Of a stretch of DNA of 22,176 nucleotides, positions 1 through 7,782 are shown one piece after another. The DNA is taken from assembly GCA_023387815.1 (NCBI GenBank), contig JAEWHK010000055.1, positions 1 through 22,176 on the forward strand. Reading direction: 5' to 3'. Both the position numbers and the translations under genes were made by a program. Source of the stretch: Pseudomonadota bacterium. GTDB lineage: Bacteria > Pseudomonadota > Gammaproteobacteria > Burkholderiales > Burkholderiaceae_B. The notes beneath the pieces were generated by a model. That model was not told the origin of the DNA. It worked only from the letters and a program-made list of their open reading frames with translations, and searched no databases. The first letter of the stretch is position 1; every line of letters begins with the position of its first letter.

Positions 1-46
1 GTGCTAAACATCAATAGTACCCCTACGGTTACTGGTCTTGTAAGTC

Positions 47-75
47 GCCATTTTTTTCAGGATATGAAAAATGGC
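47..75 (+). promoter_or_regulatory. Inverted repeat spanning the alpA ribosome site and start codon
   Basis: A 9-bp perfect inverted repeat (GCCATTTTT at 47-55, AAAAATGGC at 67-75) leaves an 11-nt loop. The Shine-Dalgarno AGGA (59-62) sits in the loop and the ATG (71-73) in the right arm. It could be an operator or a weak translational hairpin. The A/T-rich stem makes a strong RNA effect uncertain. Confidence 0.35.
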
Positions 76-349
76 TATTCAAGTTGAAATCGCAGTACCG
101 GAAAAAATCCGGCCCATTCTTATCAAACGATCCGAAGTGCTGAAAATGCTCGGCATCAAGTCGATCAATACCCTGACTAAGCGTATTGACGAATCGGACT
201 TCCCTCCACCCCTGAAAATCGATGGCGTCAATTTTTGGGTCCATTCTGAGGTTCACGGATGGATTCAGAACCGCATCGAAGAAGCCCGCAAAGCCTACGA
301 AGCAGAACGGGTGCACCTGGCAGACTCCAACGCATTCACTGCTAAGTGA
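71..349 (+). CDS. alpA: AlpA-type helix-turn-helix regulator/excisionase-like protein
   Basis: A 92-residue protein whose residues about 15-65 (KRSEVLKMLGIKSINTLTKR, then FPPPLKIDGVNFWVHSEVHGWI) match the winged-helix pattern of AlpA/MerR-like phage regulators: a helix-turn-helix, the proline-rich FPPP wing, and a W-x-x-SEV-x-x-W segment. AlpA proteins activate or excise P4-like and PICI elements, and alpA is typically the first gene of the rightward operon in Gram-negative PICIs, as here. The start follows AGGA with 8 nt spacing. The C-terminal 25 residues are charged and probably helical. The zinc-finger gene follows after 9 nt, so the two are likely co-transcribed. The family is clear; whether it acts as activator, excisionase or both is inference. 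Confidence 0.85.
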   Translation: MAIQVEIAVPEKIRPILIKRSEVLKMLGIKSINTLTKRIDESDFPPPLKIDGVNFWVHSEVHGWIQNRIEEARKAYEAERVHLADSNAFTAK

Positions 350-358
350 GGTGCGGCC

Positions 359-781
359 ATGTCTGTCGATACACTCTTGTCCAGGCTGGACAGGGTAAGG
401 CCTACCGGCAAAGATCGGTGGATTGCCTGCTGTCCTGCTCACGACGATAAATCCCCGTCCCTGGCGGTCACTATCAAAGATGAAAAGATATTGCTTCATT
501 GTTTCAGTGGCTGCTCTGTCTATGATGTTCTGTTCTCTGTTGGGATGAAGGCATACGAGCTGTTCCCTGACTCCACCCCACGATCTGATCTGAAATCTAC
601 CCGGATGCCGTTTTCATATGCTGATGTACTGCGGTGCATCTATTTTGAAGCGCAACTGGCATCGGTGGCCGCCTGCAATCTTTCCAATGGCCTAGTACTC
701 ACAGCGGTCGATAAGGACCGGTTGCGATTGGCTTCACAACGTATTCGTCACGCATTGGAGGTATCAGGATGCAGTCACTAA
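359..781 (+). CDS. CHC2 zinc-finger primase-like protein without catalytic domain
   Basis: A 140-residue protein with a CHC2-type zinc ribbon as in DNA primases: CCPAHDDKSPSL (Cys25, His28) followed by LLHCFSGCS (Cys48, Cys52). Only the zinc finger and about 80 further residues are present; I see no TOPRIM or archaeo-eukaryotic primase motifs. Short zinc-finger primase fragments next to a AAA+ helicase are common in satellites and integrative elements, where they probably help load replication proteins or guide host DnaG. GAGG lies 7 nt before the ATG. The gene overlaps the following rep gene by 13 nt, which points to translational coupling. The zinc finger is confident; the role in priming is inferred. 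Confidence 0.8.
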   Translation: MSVDTLLSRLDRVRPTGKDRWIACCPAHDDKSPSLAVTIKDEKILLHCFSGCSVYDVLFSVGMKAYELFPDSTPRSDLKSTRMPFSYADVLRCIYFEAQLASVAACNLSNGLVLTAVDKDRLRLASQRIRHALEVSGCSH

Positions 782-2055
782 CGGAACAAGCACAAGCGCG
801 AATTGATGCGACGATGAAGCAATATTCCGCGACACTTACCAGTGCTGCCGATATTAAGCCGCGTGGAATTGATTGGATCTGGGATCAATGGTTGCCTGCC
901 GGAAAACTCACTATCCTGGCTGGTGACGGTGGCACCGGTAAAACCACGCTACTGCTTGGGATTATCGCGGCGCTTACAACAAAGGGTTACTGGCCCGACG
1001 GCACCAAGTGTCAAGAGTCCGGTAACGTCCTGATCTGGTCGAGTGAAGATGACCCGGCTGATACTTTGGTCCCGCGTCTCATGGCGATGAACGCAAACCG
1101 GAAAAAAATTCATTTCATTCAAGGCCGCATAAACGATAAGGGCGAACAGGAACCCTTTGACCCAGCCGAAGATATGCCACTACTCAAAGCCAGAGCGGCG
1201 GCAATCGGCGGCGTCAAACTCATGATGTTGGACCCTATCGTATCTGCGGTCAAAGGTGACTCACATAAGGCCAACGAAACGCGGCGAAGTCTACAGCCGG
1301 TAGTGGACTTCGCGATGGAAATGAAGGCCGCTGTAGTGGGTATCAGTCACTTCACCAAAGGCAGTAAGGGTTCTACTCCTGCTGAACGTGTTATCGGATC
1401 ACAAGCGTTTACTGCATTGGCTCGCATGGTATGGGTAGCGGCCAAGCAGGAAGGTGGAACAGATCGGGTGCTGGCAAGAGCAAAGTCAAACATATCTATC
1501 GACGATGGTGGCATATCGTATTGCATTGAGGAAGCCACAGTAAGCGATGATGAAGCCAGACCGATCACTACAACGCGCGTATCGTGGGGTGGTCCAGTGG
1601 AAGGTACAGCGCGGGAAATTCTCGGAACTGTTGAAGCTGACGAAACTGATGATCCAGGCAAGTCTGCATTCGATGAAGTTAAAGATATGATTTTGGATAT
1701 TCTGTGTAACGGTCCCCGGTCTGTTCAGGAAATTCAATCTGAAATCAAAGCGTCTGCGCAATCAATGCGAACTGCGAATCGTGTTAAATCCGCTCTAAAC
1801 ATTAAGTCGAGGCGCGGCAATGAGTCAGCAGGTGAGGACGTTAAGGTTTGGTATTGGGAGCTTCCGAAAGAGGCCGATCTTATGGCAAGTGAGCCAAGGA
1901 TTTCAAGTGTGCCAAGCAAAATAGTTGGCACACTTGGCATCCTTGCCGGAGAGCCTTTATCCACGCCATTTGCGGCAAGTGTGCCAAGTATGCCAAGCAA
2001 AAACCCTGGCACACTTGGCATACATGAAACTGTCGAATTATCGGGTGAAATATGA
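769..2055 (+). CDS. rep: AAA+ replication ATPase/helicase (RepA-like, AAA_25 type)
   Basis: A 428-residue P-loop ATPase. Walker A is GDGGTGKT (residues 52-59), Walker B LMMLD (151-155), followed by a RecA-like core (GISHFTKG, about 191-198). This resembles RepA-like hexameric helicases of plasmids and satellites. Residues about 300-367 look like a winged-helix DNA-binding domain. The tail carries two similar peptides, SVPSKIVGTLGI (380-391) and SVPSMPSKNPGTLGI (404-418); these are encoded by inverted DNA repeats that look like iterons (separate entry), so this tail may be shaped by the DNA rather than by protein function. The start has GGAGG 7 nt upstream and lies inside the previous gene. 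The stop overlaps the next start as ATGA. The most likely role is origin recognition and unwinding for the satellite. Confidence 0.85.
   Translation: MQSLTEQAQARIDATMKQYSATLTSAADIKPRGIDWIWDQWLPAGKLTILAGDGGTGKTTLLLGIIAALTTKGYWPDGTKCQESGNVLIWSSEDDPADTLVPRLMAMNANRKKIHFIQGRINDKGEQEPFDPAEDMPLLKARAAAIGGVKLMMLDPIVSAVKGDSHKANETRRSLQPVVDFAMEMKAAVVGISHFTKGSKGSTPAERVIGSQAFTALARMVWVAAKQEGGTDRVLARAKSNISIDDGGISYCIEEATVSDDEARPITTTRVSWGGPVEGTAREILGTVEADETDDPGKSAFDEVKDMILDILCNGPRSVQEIQSEIKASAQSMRTANRVKSALNIKSRRGNESAGEDVKVWYWELPKEADLMASEPRISSVPSKIVGTLGILAGEPLSTPFAASVPSMPSKNPGTLGIHETVELSGEI
1882..2022 (+). other. Candidate replication origin: inverted iterons in the 3' end of rep
   Basis: The motif TGCCAAG, often doubled as GCCAAGTGTGCCAAG, recurs in both orientations. 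Plus-strand copies lie near 1884-1898 (imperfect), 1902-1916, 1974-1988 and 1990-1997; minus-strand copies at 1925-1939 and 2007-2021. Two pairs form perfect inverted repeats: AAGTGTGCCAA 1905-1915 with TTGGCACACTT 1925-1935, and AAGTGTGCCA 1977-1986 with TGGCACACTT 2007-2016. PICI origins are typically iterons beside rep with an A/T-rich stretch nearby; an A/T-rich stretch is present at about 2413-2500. Origin function is inferred. Confidence 0.65.
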
Positions 2056-2381
2056 CAATTCAGATGAATTTCGTGATTCCCGAGGTGGTAATGATGATTT
2101 TTGAGTGCTACCGGTCCGGCGTCCAACTTGGCAATAGAAACGGGAAATTATTCTATTCCGGAGACAGGGAGGTCGTAAACGGGATGCTCAATCGACTGGC
2201 TGAAAACAAGCTTCAGATACTTGATCTACTCACAACGATTGAGGATAAGGTGTATCGGCTGGTGCAGGCTGGTGACTTTGACGCTGCTGATCTGGCGGAC
2301 GTGTATTTGACCTGGAAATTGTCCCCTGAGTTTGTAGAAACATTGGTGTTCAGTCGAATCAGCAAACTGCAGATAGCGTAG
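2052..2381 (+). CDS. Small satellite protein, possible TubC-N-like fold
   Basis: A 109-residue protein of no certain function. Its start overlaps the rep stop (ATGA at 2052-2055), so it is translationally coupled to rep. Residues about 19-60 (SGVQLGNRNGKLFYSGDREV, then NRLAENKLQILDLL) resemble the small TubC N-terminal docking-type fold: G-V-x-L, a G-K-L-x-Y hairpin, then a helix ending in a K-x-x-I-L-x-L-L pattern. Such modules are found in phage and satellite replication regions as well as in polyketide enzymes. The C-terminal half looks helical and acidic. It ends the early operon, just before a hairpin. The fold assignment is pattern memory, not a search result, and the job is unknown; a partner or loader for Rep would fit the position. 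Confidence 0.6.
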   Translation: MTIQMNFVIPEVVMMIFECYRSGVQLGNRNGKLFYSGDREVVNGMLNRLAENKLQILDLLTTIEDKVYRLVQAGDFDAADLADVYLTWKLSPEFVETLVFSRISKLQIA

Positions 2382-2385
2382 TGAT

Positions 2386-2425
2386 TCAGGTGGAACAATT
2401 TGTTCCGCCTGATTAAACTTTTTCA
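2386..2425 (+). terminator. Probable terminator of the replication operon
   Basis: An 11-bp stem (TCAGGTGGAAC 2386-2396 with GTTCCGCCTGA 2402-2412, one G-T pair) has a 5-nt loop AATTT. A short T run follows at 2421-2425. The T run is offset by 8 nt, so termination may be partial. Confidence 0.6.
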
Positions 2426-2484
2426 AACATTATCATAATAAAATCAGTAACTTATAAGCAACCATTTCATAGTATGGAACGTGA

Positions 2485-2514
2485 TATATAGACAATACCA
2501 TTTACGTAAAGGTA
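2485..2514 (+). promoter_or_regulatory. Leader of capsid operon: -10-like box and palindrome over the ribosome site
   Basis: TATATA at 2485-2490 could be a -10 box, but no good -35 box is visible at 16-18 nt, as expected of an activator-dependent late promoter. Downstream, TACC-a-TTTAC/GTAAA-GGTA (2496-2514) is a palindrome with one bulged base and a perfect TTTACGTAAA core. It overlaps the capsid Shine-Dalgarno AAAGG (2508-2512). It may be an operator or an RNA hairpin controlling capsid expression. Confidence 0.4.
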
Positions 2515-2520
2515 CTGAAT

Positions 2521-3723
2521 ATGTCAACGATCCATGAACTACGCGAGCAACGTGCTCAAACCGCCGCGCAGATGCGCGCACTGCTGGACAAGGCCGCTAC
2601 TGAAAAGCGCGATCTGTCTGGTGACGAATCAGCATCATTCGATGCGATGAAATCCACGATCAAATCACTTGAGCAACAGGAACAGCGTCAATCTTTCCTG
2701 GACAATATTGAGCGCGGCGCAAGGCCTGATCCATCTTTTCAGAAAGTCGAGCAACGCATTACCGTACTGGATGCGATCCGCAGTCAGATGGGGGGCGGCG
2801 TCACTGGTGCCCTGGCTGAATACCAAGCAGAAGCCGAAAAGCGTAATGGCCGCAAAGCTGAGGGCGTGTATGTGCCTCTGTCTGCTTTCGAGACCCGCGT
2901 ATCAACAACCACGACCGCATCCGAAATCACGCCTGACGACTTCCGCGCCGATCAATACATTGGCCCCTTGCGCAATTCCCTGCTGATGCGCAACATGGGT
3001 GTACGCACTCTGACTGGCTTAAAAGGGGACGTGGTGGTACCAAAGCATGGCGCATCGCTGATTGCCGGCTGGGTGAACGAGAACGAAGCCTTGACCGCAT
3101 CCGATATGTCATTCGATGATGTACGTCTGGAACCCAAACACGTGGGCGCACTGACCGAACTGTCCCGCCAGTTGATCCAACAATCCAGCCCTGACATTAA
3201 CGGCCTGGTGCGTGATGACCTGAACGCTGTAATGGCTCAGGCGCTGGACACCGCCCTGATTATGGGTACCGGTGTCAAAGACCCGCTGGGCATCATTAAT
3301 GTACCTGGCATCCAAACCGGCACTATTTCATCCGAACCGACATGGGCCGAACTGCTGGAACTGTCCGACATGCTGGATGTGCTGAACGTGACTGGCTATC
3401 GCTACCTGACCAGTCCCGGCGTCATGAAGCTGCTGCGTGGTACACAGAAAGAAACCGGCACCGGCAATTACCTTGCCACGACTGGCAGTATCGGTGATGT
3501 ACCGGCCAGCGTGACAAACCAGATGCCAGCCGGCACGCTGCTGCTGGGTGACTTCTCACAAATGCTGCTGGGTATCTGGTCAGAGGTCGATATCTTGGTG
3601 AACCCATACGCTGAAACGGCCTACTCAAAAGGCAACGTGCTGGTCCGAGCCATGATGACCGCAGGCGCTGCTGTACGACACCCTGAGGCTTTCGTCAAAG
3701 TCACAGTGGCATCTGGCGCCTAA
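2521..3723 (+). CDS. HK97-family major capsid protein
   Basis: A 400-residue protein. The first about 110 residues are a charged, coiled-coil-rich delta/scaffold segment (IHELREQRAQTAAQMRALLD), removed by the prohead protease in this family. The rest is the HK97 fold: SEITPDDFRADQYIGPLRNS, the P-domain stretch ALTASDMSFDDVRLEPKHVG, and GTGVKDPLGIINVPGI near residue 250. Length matches HK97 gp5-type proteins. It opens the structural operon and has AAAGG 8 nt before the ATG. In capsid-forming satellites this protein builds small heads that exclude the larger helper genome; capsid size cannot be read from the sequence. The protease gene follows after 12 nt. Confidence 0.95.
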   Translation: MSTIHELREQRAQTAAQMRALLDKAATEKRDLSGDESASFDAMKSTIKSLEQQEQRQSFLDNIERGARPDPSFQKVEQRITVLDAIRSQMGGGVTGALAEYQAEAEKRNGRKAEGVYVPLSAFETRVSTTTTASEITPDDFRADQYIGPLRNSLLMRNMGVRTLTGLKGDVVVPKHGASLIAGWVNENEALTASDMSFDDVRLEPKHVGALTELSRQLIQQSSPDINGLVRDDLNAVMAQALDTALIMGTGVKDPLGIINVPGIQTGTISSEPTWAELLELSDMLDVLNVTGYRYLTSPGVMKLLRGTQKETGTGNYLATTGSIGDVPASVTNQMPAGTLLLGDFSQMLLGIWSEVDILVNPYAETAYSKGNVLVRAMMTAGAAVRHPEAFVKVTVASGA

Positions 3724-3735
3724 GGAGCAACGCGA

Positions 3736-4260
3736 ATGCTGGAACTACGCACAACCAATGAGATTAAGGCTACACGGTCCCGCGTTTGGGGTTATGCCGC
3801 CTTGTTTGACCAACCAACTGATTTAGGCGAATTTCGGGAAGTGGTCAGAAAAGGTGCCTTTCGCCGCTCATTGGTTGAGTCCAGCATTCGCGCCCTATAC
3901 GACCACGACAGCGCAAAGCTGCTGGGTACGACCCGCGCCGGTACGTTGTCATTGCGTGAGGATGACAAGGGCCTGGCCTTTGAATTGGATTTGCCCGATA
4001 CCACGCATGGCCGCGATGTGGCGGAACTGATCCGGCGTGGTGATATTGCCGGATGCTCATTCGGATTTACTACTCGATCCGACCACTGGACCGCAGGCGA
4101 TAAATTCACTCGCGAATTGCTTGATGTGGATCTGGCCGAAATTACATTGACCGCGAACCCAGCGTATCCGCAAACCACGGTGGCCCTGCGTAGCCTGGAT
4201 GCGATGGTCAAGCAATCAGGATGCGCGCACCTGCGCAAGCTGTGGATGGAAACACTATGA
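3736..4260 (+). CDS. HK97-family prohead maturation protease (peptidase S78)
   Basis: A 174-residue serine protease of the herpes-assemblin-like fold. The start resembles the family: VWGYAALFDQPTDLGEFREV. Candidate catalytic residues are His57 in LYDHD and Ser108 in GCSFGF, with Glu135 in DLAEITL as a possible third member. It removes the capsid delta domain and then itself during head maturation. A Shine-Dalgarno (AAGGAGC) lies about 8 nt upstream, directly after the capsid stop. The stop overlaps the portal start as ATGA. Having its own protease next to its own capsid gene supports independent head assembly. Confidence 0.93.
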   Translation: MLELRTTNEIKATRSRVWGYAALFDQPTDLGEFREVVRKGAFRRSLVESSIRALYDHDSAKLLGTTRAGTLSLREDDKGLAFELDLPDTTHGRDVAELIRRGDIAGCSFGFTTRSDHWTAGDKFTRELLDVDLAEITLTANPAYPQTTVALRSLDAMVKQSGCAHLRKLWMETL

Positions 4261-5414
4261 TTAAAAAACTACTCTCACACTTCGGTTTCGAGAAACGTGC
4301 CGATGGTGACAATTATTGGGAGAACTGGAAGGCCCTGCGATCAGGTCCAGTGAATGACAAGACGGCGCAATCAGTAAGCGCCGTTTACGCTTGTGTGTCC
4401 GCCATTTCCGAGACTATTGCATCATTGCCCCTTCATTTGTACGAACGGGACGATGCCAGGACCAAGGCCAAAGACCATTCCTTGTACGGTGTGCTCCACG
4501 ACATTGCAAACCCGAATCAGACCGCGCTTGAGTTTCGCGAATACCTGATGGCCTGCGTACTACTCAAAGGCAATGCCTACGCTCGCATAGAACGTGGATG
4601 GGATGGCCAGGTCACTGCCTTGCACCCGATCCACCCGGACCGCGTGTCTATCCTGCGCACGGCTACCGGCCTGATCTACGAATACAGCGACCACAAAGGC
4701 ACCGTACACAAGCTGCTGCAAGATGAAGTATTCCACCTGAAACACCGCGCCGGTGATGATGTGCTGATGGGCGTGTCCCCAATACAGGCCAGCCGGGAAA
4801 CGATCGAACTGTCCATTGCTGAACGAGATCACGGTAACGCGACATTCAGTAACGGCACCCGGCTATCTGGCATATTGAAATTCCCGCAGCACCTGAAACC
4901 CGAACAGCGCACCGGGCTGAAAACGTCCTGGGATAGTCAATACAGTGGTGGCGCCAATGCTGGCAAGACTGCCATTCTGGATCAGGGCGTCGAGTACCAG
5001 ACCATATCCATGTCCCTTGAGGATGCCGAATGGATCGAGGCCCGGAAGTTCTCAGTCATTGAGGTGGCTCGCCTATTCCGTGTCCCACCTGTGATTATCC
5101 AGTCCATGGAATCAGCGAACTACTCAAACAGTGTGGAGCTTGCCAGACAGTTTGTGACCCTATGCTTACGCCGGCACCTGGTGGCATGGGAACAGGCGAT
5201 CAGTATGCAACTACTCACACCCGCAGGCCGCAGGCGATACAAGCCCGAGCATAGCGTGGAGGGTCTACTGCGTGGTGATAGCACGACCCGCGCGCAGTTC
5301 TATAGGGAAGGTATTGATGCTGGCTGGCTGCTGCCAAGTGAGGCACGCAAGCTGGAGAACCTACCAATGATTGAAGGAATTGATAATGCCAAGACTCAAG
5401 ACATTACAGCCTAG
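4257..5414 (+). CDS. HK97-family portal protein
   Basis: A 385-residue portal using the ATG at 4257, which overlaps the protease stop. An in-frame start at 4221 adds 12 residues but lies inside the protease gene and is less likely. Family signatures are AVYACVSAISETIASLPLHL near the N terminus, RGWDGQVTALHPIHPDRVSI, DDVLMGVSPIQASRETI, and FRVPPVIIQ followed by SNSVELARQFV. Twelve copies would form the DNA gate at one capsid vertex and dock the terminase. Length is close to the usual 400-420 residues. It overlaps the HNH gene by 29 nt. Confidence 0.93.
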   Translation: MIKKLLSHFGFEKRADGDNYWENWKALRSGPVNDKTAQSVSAVYACVSAISETIASLPLHLYERDDARTKAKDHSLYGVLHDIANPNQTALEFREYLMACVLLKGNAYARIERGWDGQVTALHPIHPDRVSILRTATGLIYEYSDHKGTVHKLLQDEVFHLKHRAGDDVLMGVSPIQASRETIELSIAERDHGNATFSNGTRLSGILKFPQHLKPEQRTGLKTSWDSQYSGGANAGKTAILDQGVEYQTISMSLEDAEWIEARKFSVIEVARLFRVPPVIIQSMESANYSNSVELARQFVTLCLRRHLVAWEQAISMQLLTPAGRRRYKPEHSVEGLLRGDSTTRAQFYREGIDAGWLLPSEARKLENLPMIEGIDNAKTQDITA

Positions 5415-5835
5415 ATTGAAGGTGATGGGAAGCATTGTGGAAGAGAAGCTGAAAGCCAGCCGCTCAGGACGCGATGCTGACCCACGGCGCACCATACCCC
5501 TGAACAGTAGCAGATGGCAGCGCCTGCGTGATGTGGTGCTGTCCCAAGAGCCATTGTGCCGCCATTGCAAAGAGCGTGGCATTGTGACGCCTGCCACTGA
5601 TGTGGACCATGTATCAGGCGATCCAAGCGATAACAGCCGGGATAACTTAGCCGGCCTATGTCATTCGTGCCATTCGATTAAAACGGCCCACGACCACGGC
5701 AAGCGCGTTGCAACGGGATGCGATGTGGATGGGCTGCCGGCGAGTTGGAAAAATCACGAGCAACCGATGGCGCTAGACCGCAGCCCCAGAGTTCCTTTAA
5801 CGCTTACTGCAAAGGCCGATCATGAAAACGACTGA
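5386..5835 (+). CDS. HNH endonuclease of the DNA packaging module
   Basis: A 149-residue protein starting at the ATG at 5386 (AAGGA 7 nt upstream, inside the portal gene). A TTG at 5371 is less likely. The zinc-bound HNH core is complete: CRHC (Cys58, Cys61), DVDH (Asp74, His75), SRDNLAGLCHSCHS (Asn87, Cys92, Cys95). HNH proteins encoded beside terminase in HK97-like phages stimulate TerL cutting at cos sites, so this gene suggests cos rather than headful packaging. It overlaps TerS by 14 nt. Confidence 0.9.
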   Translation: MPRLKTLQPRLKVMGSIVEEKLKASRSGRDADPRRTIPLNSSRWQRLRDVVLSQEPLCRHCKERGIVTPATDVDHVSGDPSDNSRDNLAGLCHSCHSIKTAHDHGKRVATGCDVDGLPASWKNHEQPMALDRSPRVPLTLTAKADHEND

Positions 5836-6283
5836 CAAGCGCGCACGCACAGATACCGCTAAGGCTGCTGTAGAGGCCGCACAGAACGCCGCATTACCGC
5901 CCCTGGACCCGCCCGAGTGTGTCACGTTACGACCCGCGGACCGCCCATTTTGGGACCGTATTGTCCTATCCAAAGCACGGGACAACTGGACTGATGTTGA
6001 TCTGGTGAGTGCTGCGCAACTGGCACGCGCACAATCCGATATTGAGGAACTGCAACGGCAGATTGATGTGGATGGCTACGTGGTCGACGGCAAAATCAAC
6101 CCGGCTGCGCAGATGCTGGAGACGTTGAGTAAGCGCGCCATTGCATTGACCCGCGTATTGCAGGTACATGCCCTGGCTACGGTCGGACGGTCTGCTGATG
6201 TGGCGCCTGCTGCCAAGTTAGAGCGTGATGCCCGTCAAGATGATGACGACGACCTTATCCCACGCCTGAGGGCCGTTAAATGA
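5822..6283 (+). CDS. terS: P27-family small terminase subunit
   Basis: A 153-residue protein. A basic, disordered N terminus is followed by PADRPFWDRIVLSKARDNWTD and LVSAAQLARAQSDIEELQRQ, then INPAAQMLETLSKRAIALTR, the pattern of P27-type small terminases. It recognises the packaging site of satellite DNA and delivers it to TerL. The C terminus is acidic (DARQDDDDD). Its stop overlaps the terL start (ATGA). A self-encoded TerS-TerL pair lets the satellite package its own DNA instead of redirecting the helper terminase. Confidence 0.88.
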   Translation: MKTTDKRARTDTAKAAVEAAQNAALPPLDPPECVTLRPADRPFWDRIVLSKARDNWTDVDLVSAAQLARAQSDIEELQRQIDVDGYVVDGKINPAAQMLETLSKRAIALTRVLQVHALATVGRSADVAPAAKLERDARQDDDDDLIPRLRAVK

Positions 6284-7782
6284 CACGGGCTGAGAAAGTC
6301 ATTCAGTTTATCGAGAAATACTGCGTGACGCCGGACGGTGCGCATGTGGGTAAGCCTCTGGTGCTGGCGGACTTTCAGAAAGAATTTATTAAAGCGGTCT
6401 ACGATAACCCCGTAGGCACCCGCCGGGCCTATCTGTCCATTGCGAGAAAGAACGGCAAGAGCGGCCTTATTGCTGGCCTGCTGCTGGCGCATCTGGTCGG
6501 ACCCGAAGCGGTACTAAACAGTCAGATCGTATCGGGCGCCATGTCCCGCGATCAAGCGGCGCTGGTGTTTAATCTGGCGGCCAAGATGGTGCAACAGTCT
6601 CCGAAGCTATCCAAGATCGTGCGCATCATCCCGAGTGGCAAACGCTTGCTGGGTCTGAATATGAATACGGAATACAAGGCCCTGGCTGCTGATGGTAAGA
6701 CCGCCCACGGCCTTTCCCCGGTCCTGGCGATTCTGGATGAAATGGGTCAGGTTCGCGGCCCGCAGTCTGACTTCATTGATGCCATTACGACCAGTCAGGG
6801 CGCACACGCAAACCCGCTGATGCTGGTCATATCCACTCAGGCGGCCAGCGATGCCGATCTATTGTCTATCTGGCTCGATGATGCGAAAACGTCCGACGAT
6901 CCCCGGATTGTGTCCCATGTGTATGCGGCACCGGAAGGCTGCGACCTAATGGACAGGTCTGCTTGGGAATCAGCAAACCCCGCACTACGGTTATTTCGTA
7001 GTGAGGATGATCTGGCTGAACAGATGAAGCAGGCGCAGCGGATGCCATCAATGGAGAACAGCGCCCGTAATCTGCTGCTTAACCAGCGAGTGTCCACAGA
7101 ATCCCCATTCATTTCCCCCGATGTGTGGAAGTCGTGTGGTGGCAGTGTCCTTGATTTTCAGGACACCCCTGTCTATGCCGGCCTGGACCTGTCTGCTCGC
7201 ACTGACCTGACCGCACTGGTCATTATCGGCAAGGTAGATGGCATTTGGCAGACAGTCCCGCACTTCTGGACCCCGGAACAGGGAATCGCAGATCGTGCGC
7301 ATAAAGACCGAAGCCCGTATGACGTATGGGCCAGACAGGGATTGCTTCACACGACACCGGGCGCGACCGTCGACTATGAATATGTGGCGCAGCAGATTGT
7401 GGAGATACTGGCTGATCTGAATGTACAGGCCATTGCGTATGACCGCTGGCGAATGGATCTGATGATGCGTGAATTTGAACGGCTGGGAGTGACGTTACCG
7501 CTGATGCCATTCGGGCAAGGGTTTAAGGACATGTCCCCGGCGCTGGATGCCGTGGAAGCTGAATTGCTCAATGGCCGCGTGGCTCATGCGATGCACCCGG
7601 TCCTGACCATGTGCGCAGCGAATGCCGTGGTAACGAAAGACCCAGCCGGCAACCGCAAACTGGACAAGGGCCGGGCAACGGGCCGCATTGACGGTATGCA
7701 AGCAATGGCGATGGCTTTCGGTGCTGCTGGTGGCGCAGAAGTGGAACAGACATATGATGCGATGGAATTTGATTTTGCTTGA
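6280..7782 (+). CDS. terL: Large terminase subunit (packaging ATPase-nuclease)
   Basis: A 500-residue HK97-type TerL. The ATPase half carries the Walker A variant ARKNGKS (residues 55-61) and Walker B LAILDE (149-154). The nuclease half begins at VYAGLDLSARTDLTAL (298-313) with acidic residues Asp303 and Asp309, and ends with TGRIDGMQAMAMAFGAA. It pumps DNA into preformed heads and cuts concatemers. The length is normal for the family and no frameshift is seen. It is followed by a 223-bp non-coding gap, unusual in this otherwise overlapping operon. Confidence 0.95.
   Translation: MTRAEKVIQFIEKYCVTPDGAHVGKPLVLADFQKEFIKAVYDNPVGTRRAYLSIARKNGKSGLIAGLLLAHLVGPEAVLNSQIVSGAMSRDQAALVFNLAAKMVQQSPKLSKIVRIIPSGKRLLGLNMNTEYKALAADGKTAHGLSPVLAILDEMGQVRGPQSDFIDAITTSQGAHANPLMLVISTQAASDADLLSIWLDDAKTSDDPRIVSHVYAAPEGCDLMDRSAWESANPALRLFRSEDDLAEQMKQAQRMPSMENSARNLLLNQRVSTESPFISPDVWKSCGGSVLDFQDTPVYAGLDLSARTDLTALVIIGKVDGIWQTVPHFWTPEQGIADRAHKDRSPYDVWARQGLLHTTPGATVDYEYVAQQIVEILADLNVQAIAYDRWRMDLMMREFERLGVTLPLMPFGQGFKDMSPALDAVEAELLNGRVAHAMHPVLTMCAANAVVTKDPAGNRKLDKGRATGRIDGMQAMAMAFGAAGGAEVEQTYDAMEFDFA

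Noticed and set aside
1..87. Open frame from the window edge ending at 85-87
   Set aside because: Only 28 residues, low-complexity match to nothing recognised, and it overlaps the alpA start; it could be the tail of an upstream gene but cannot be judged.
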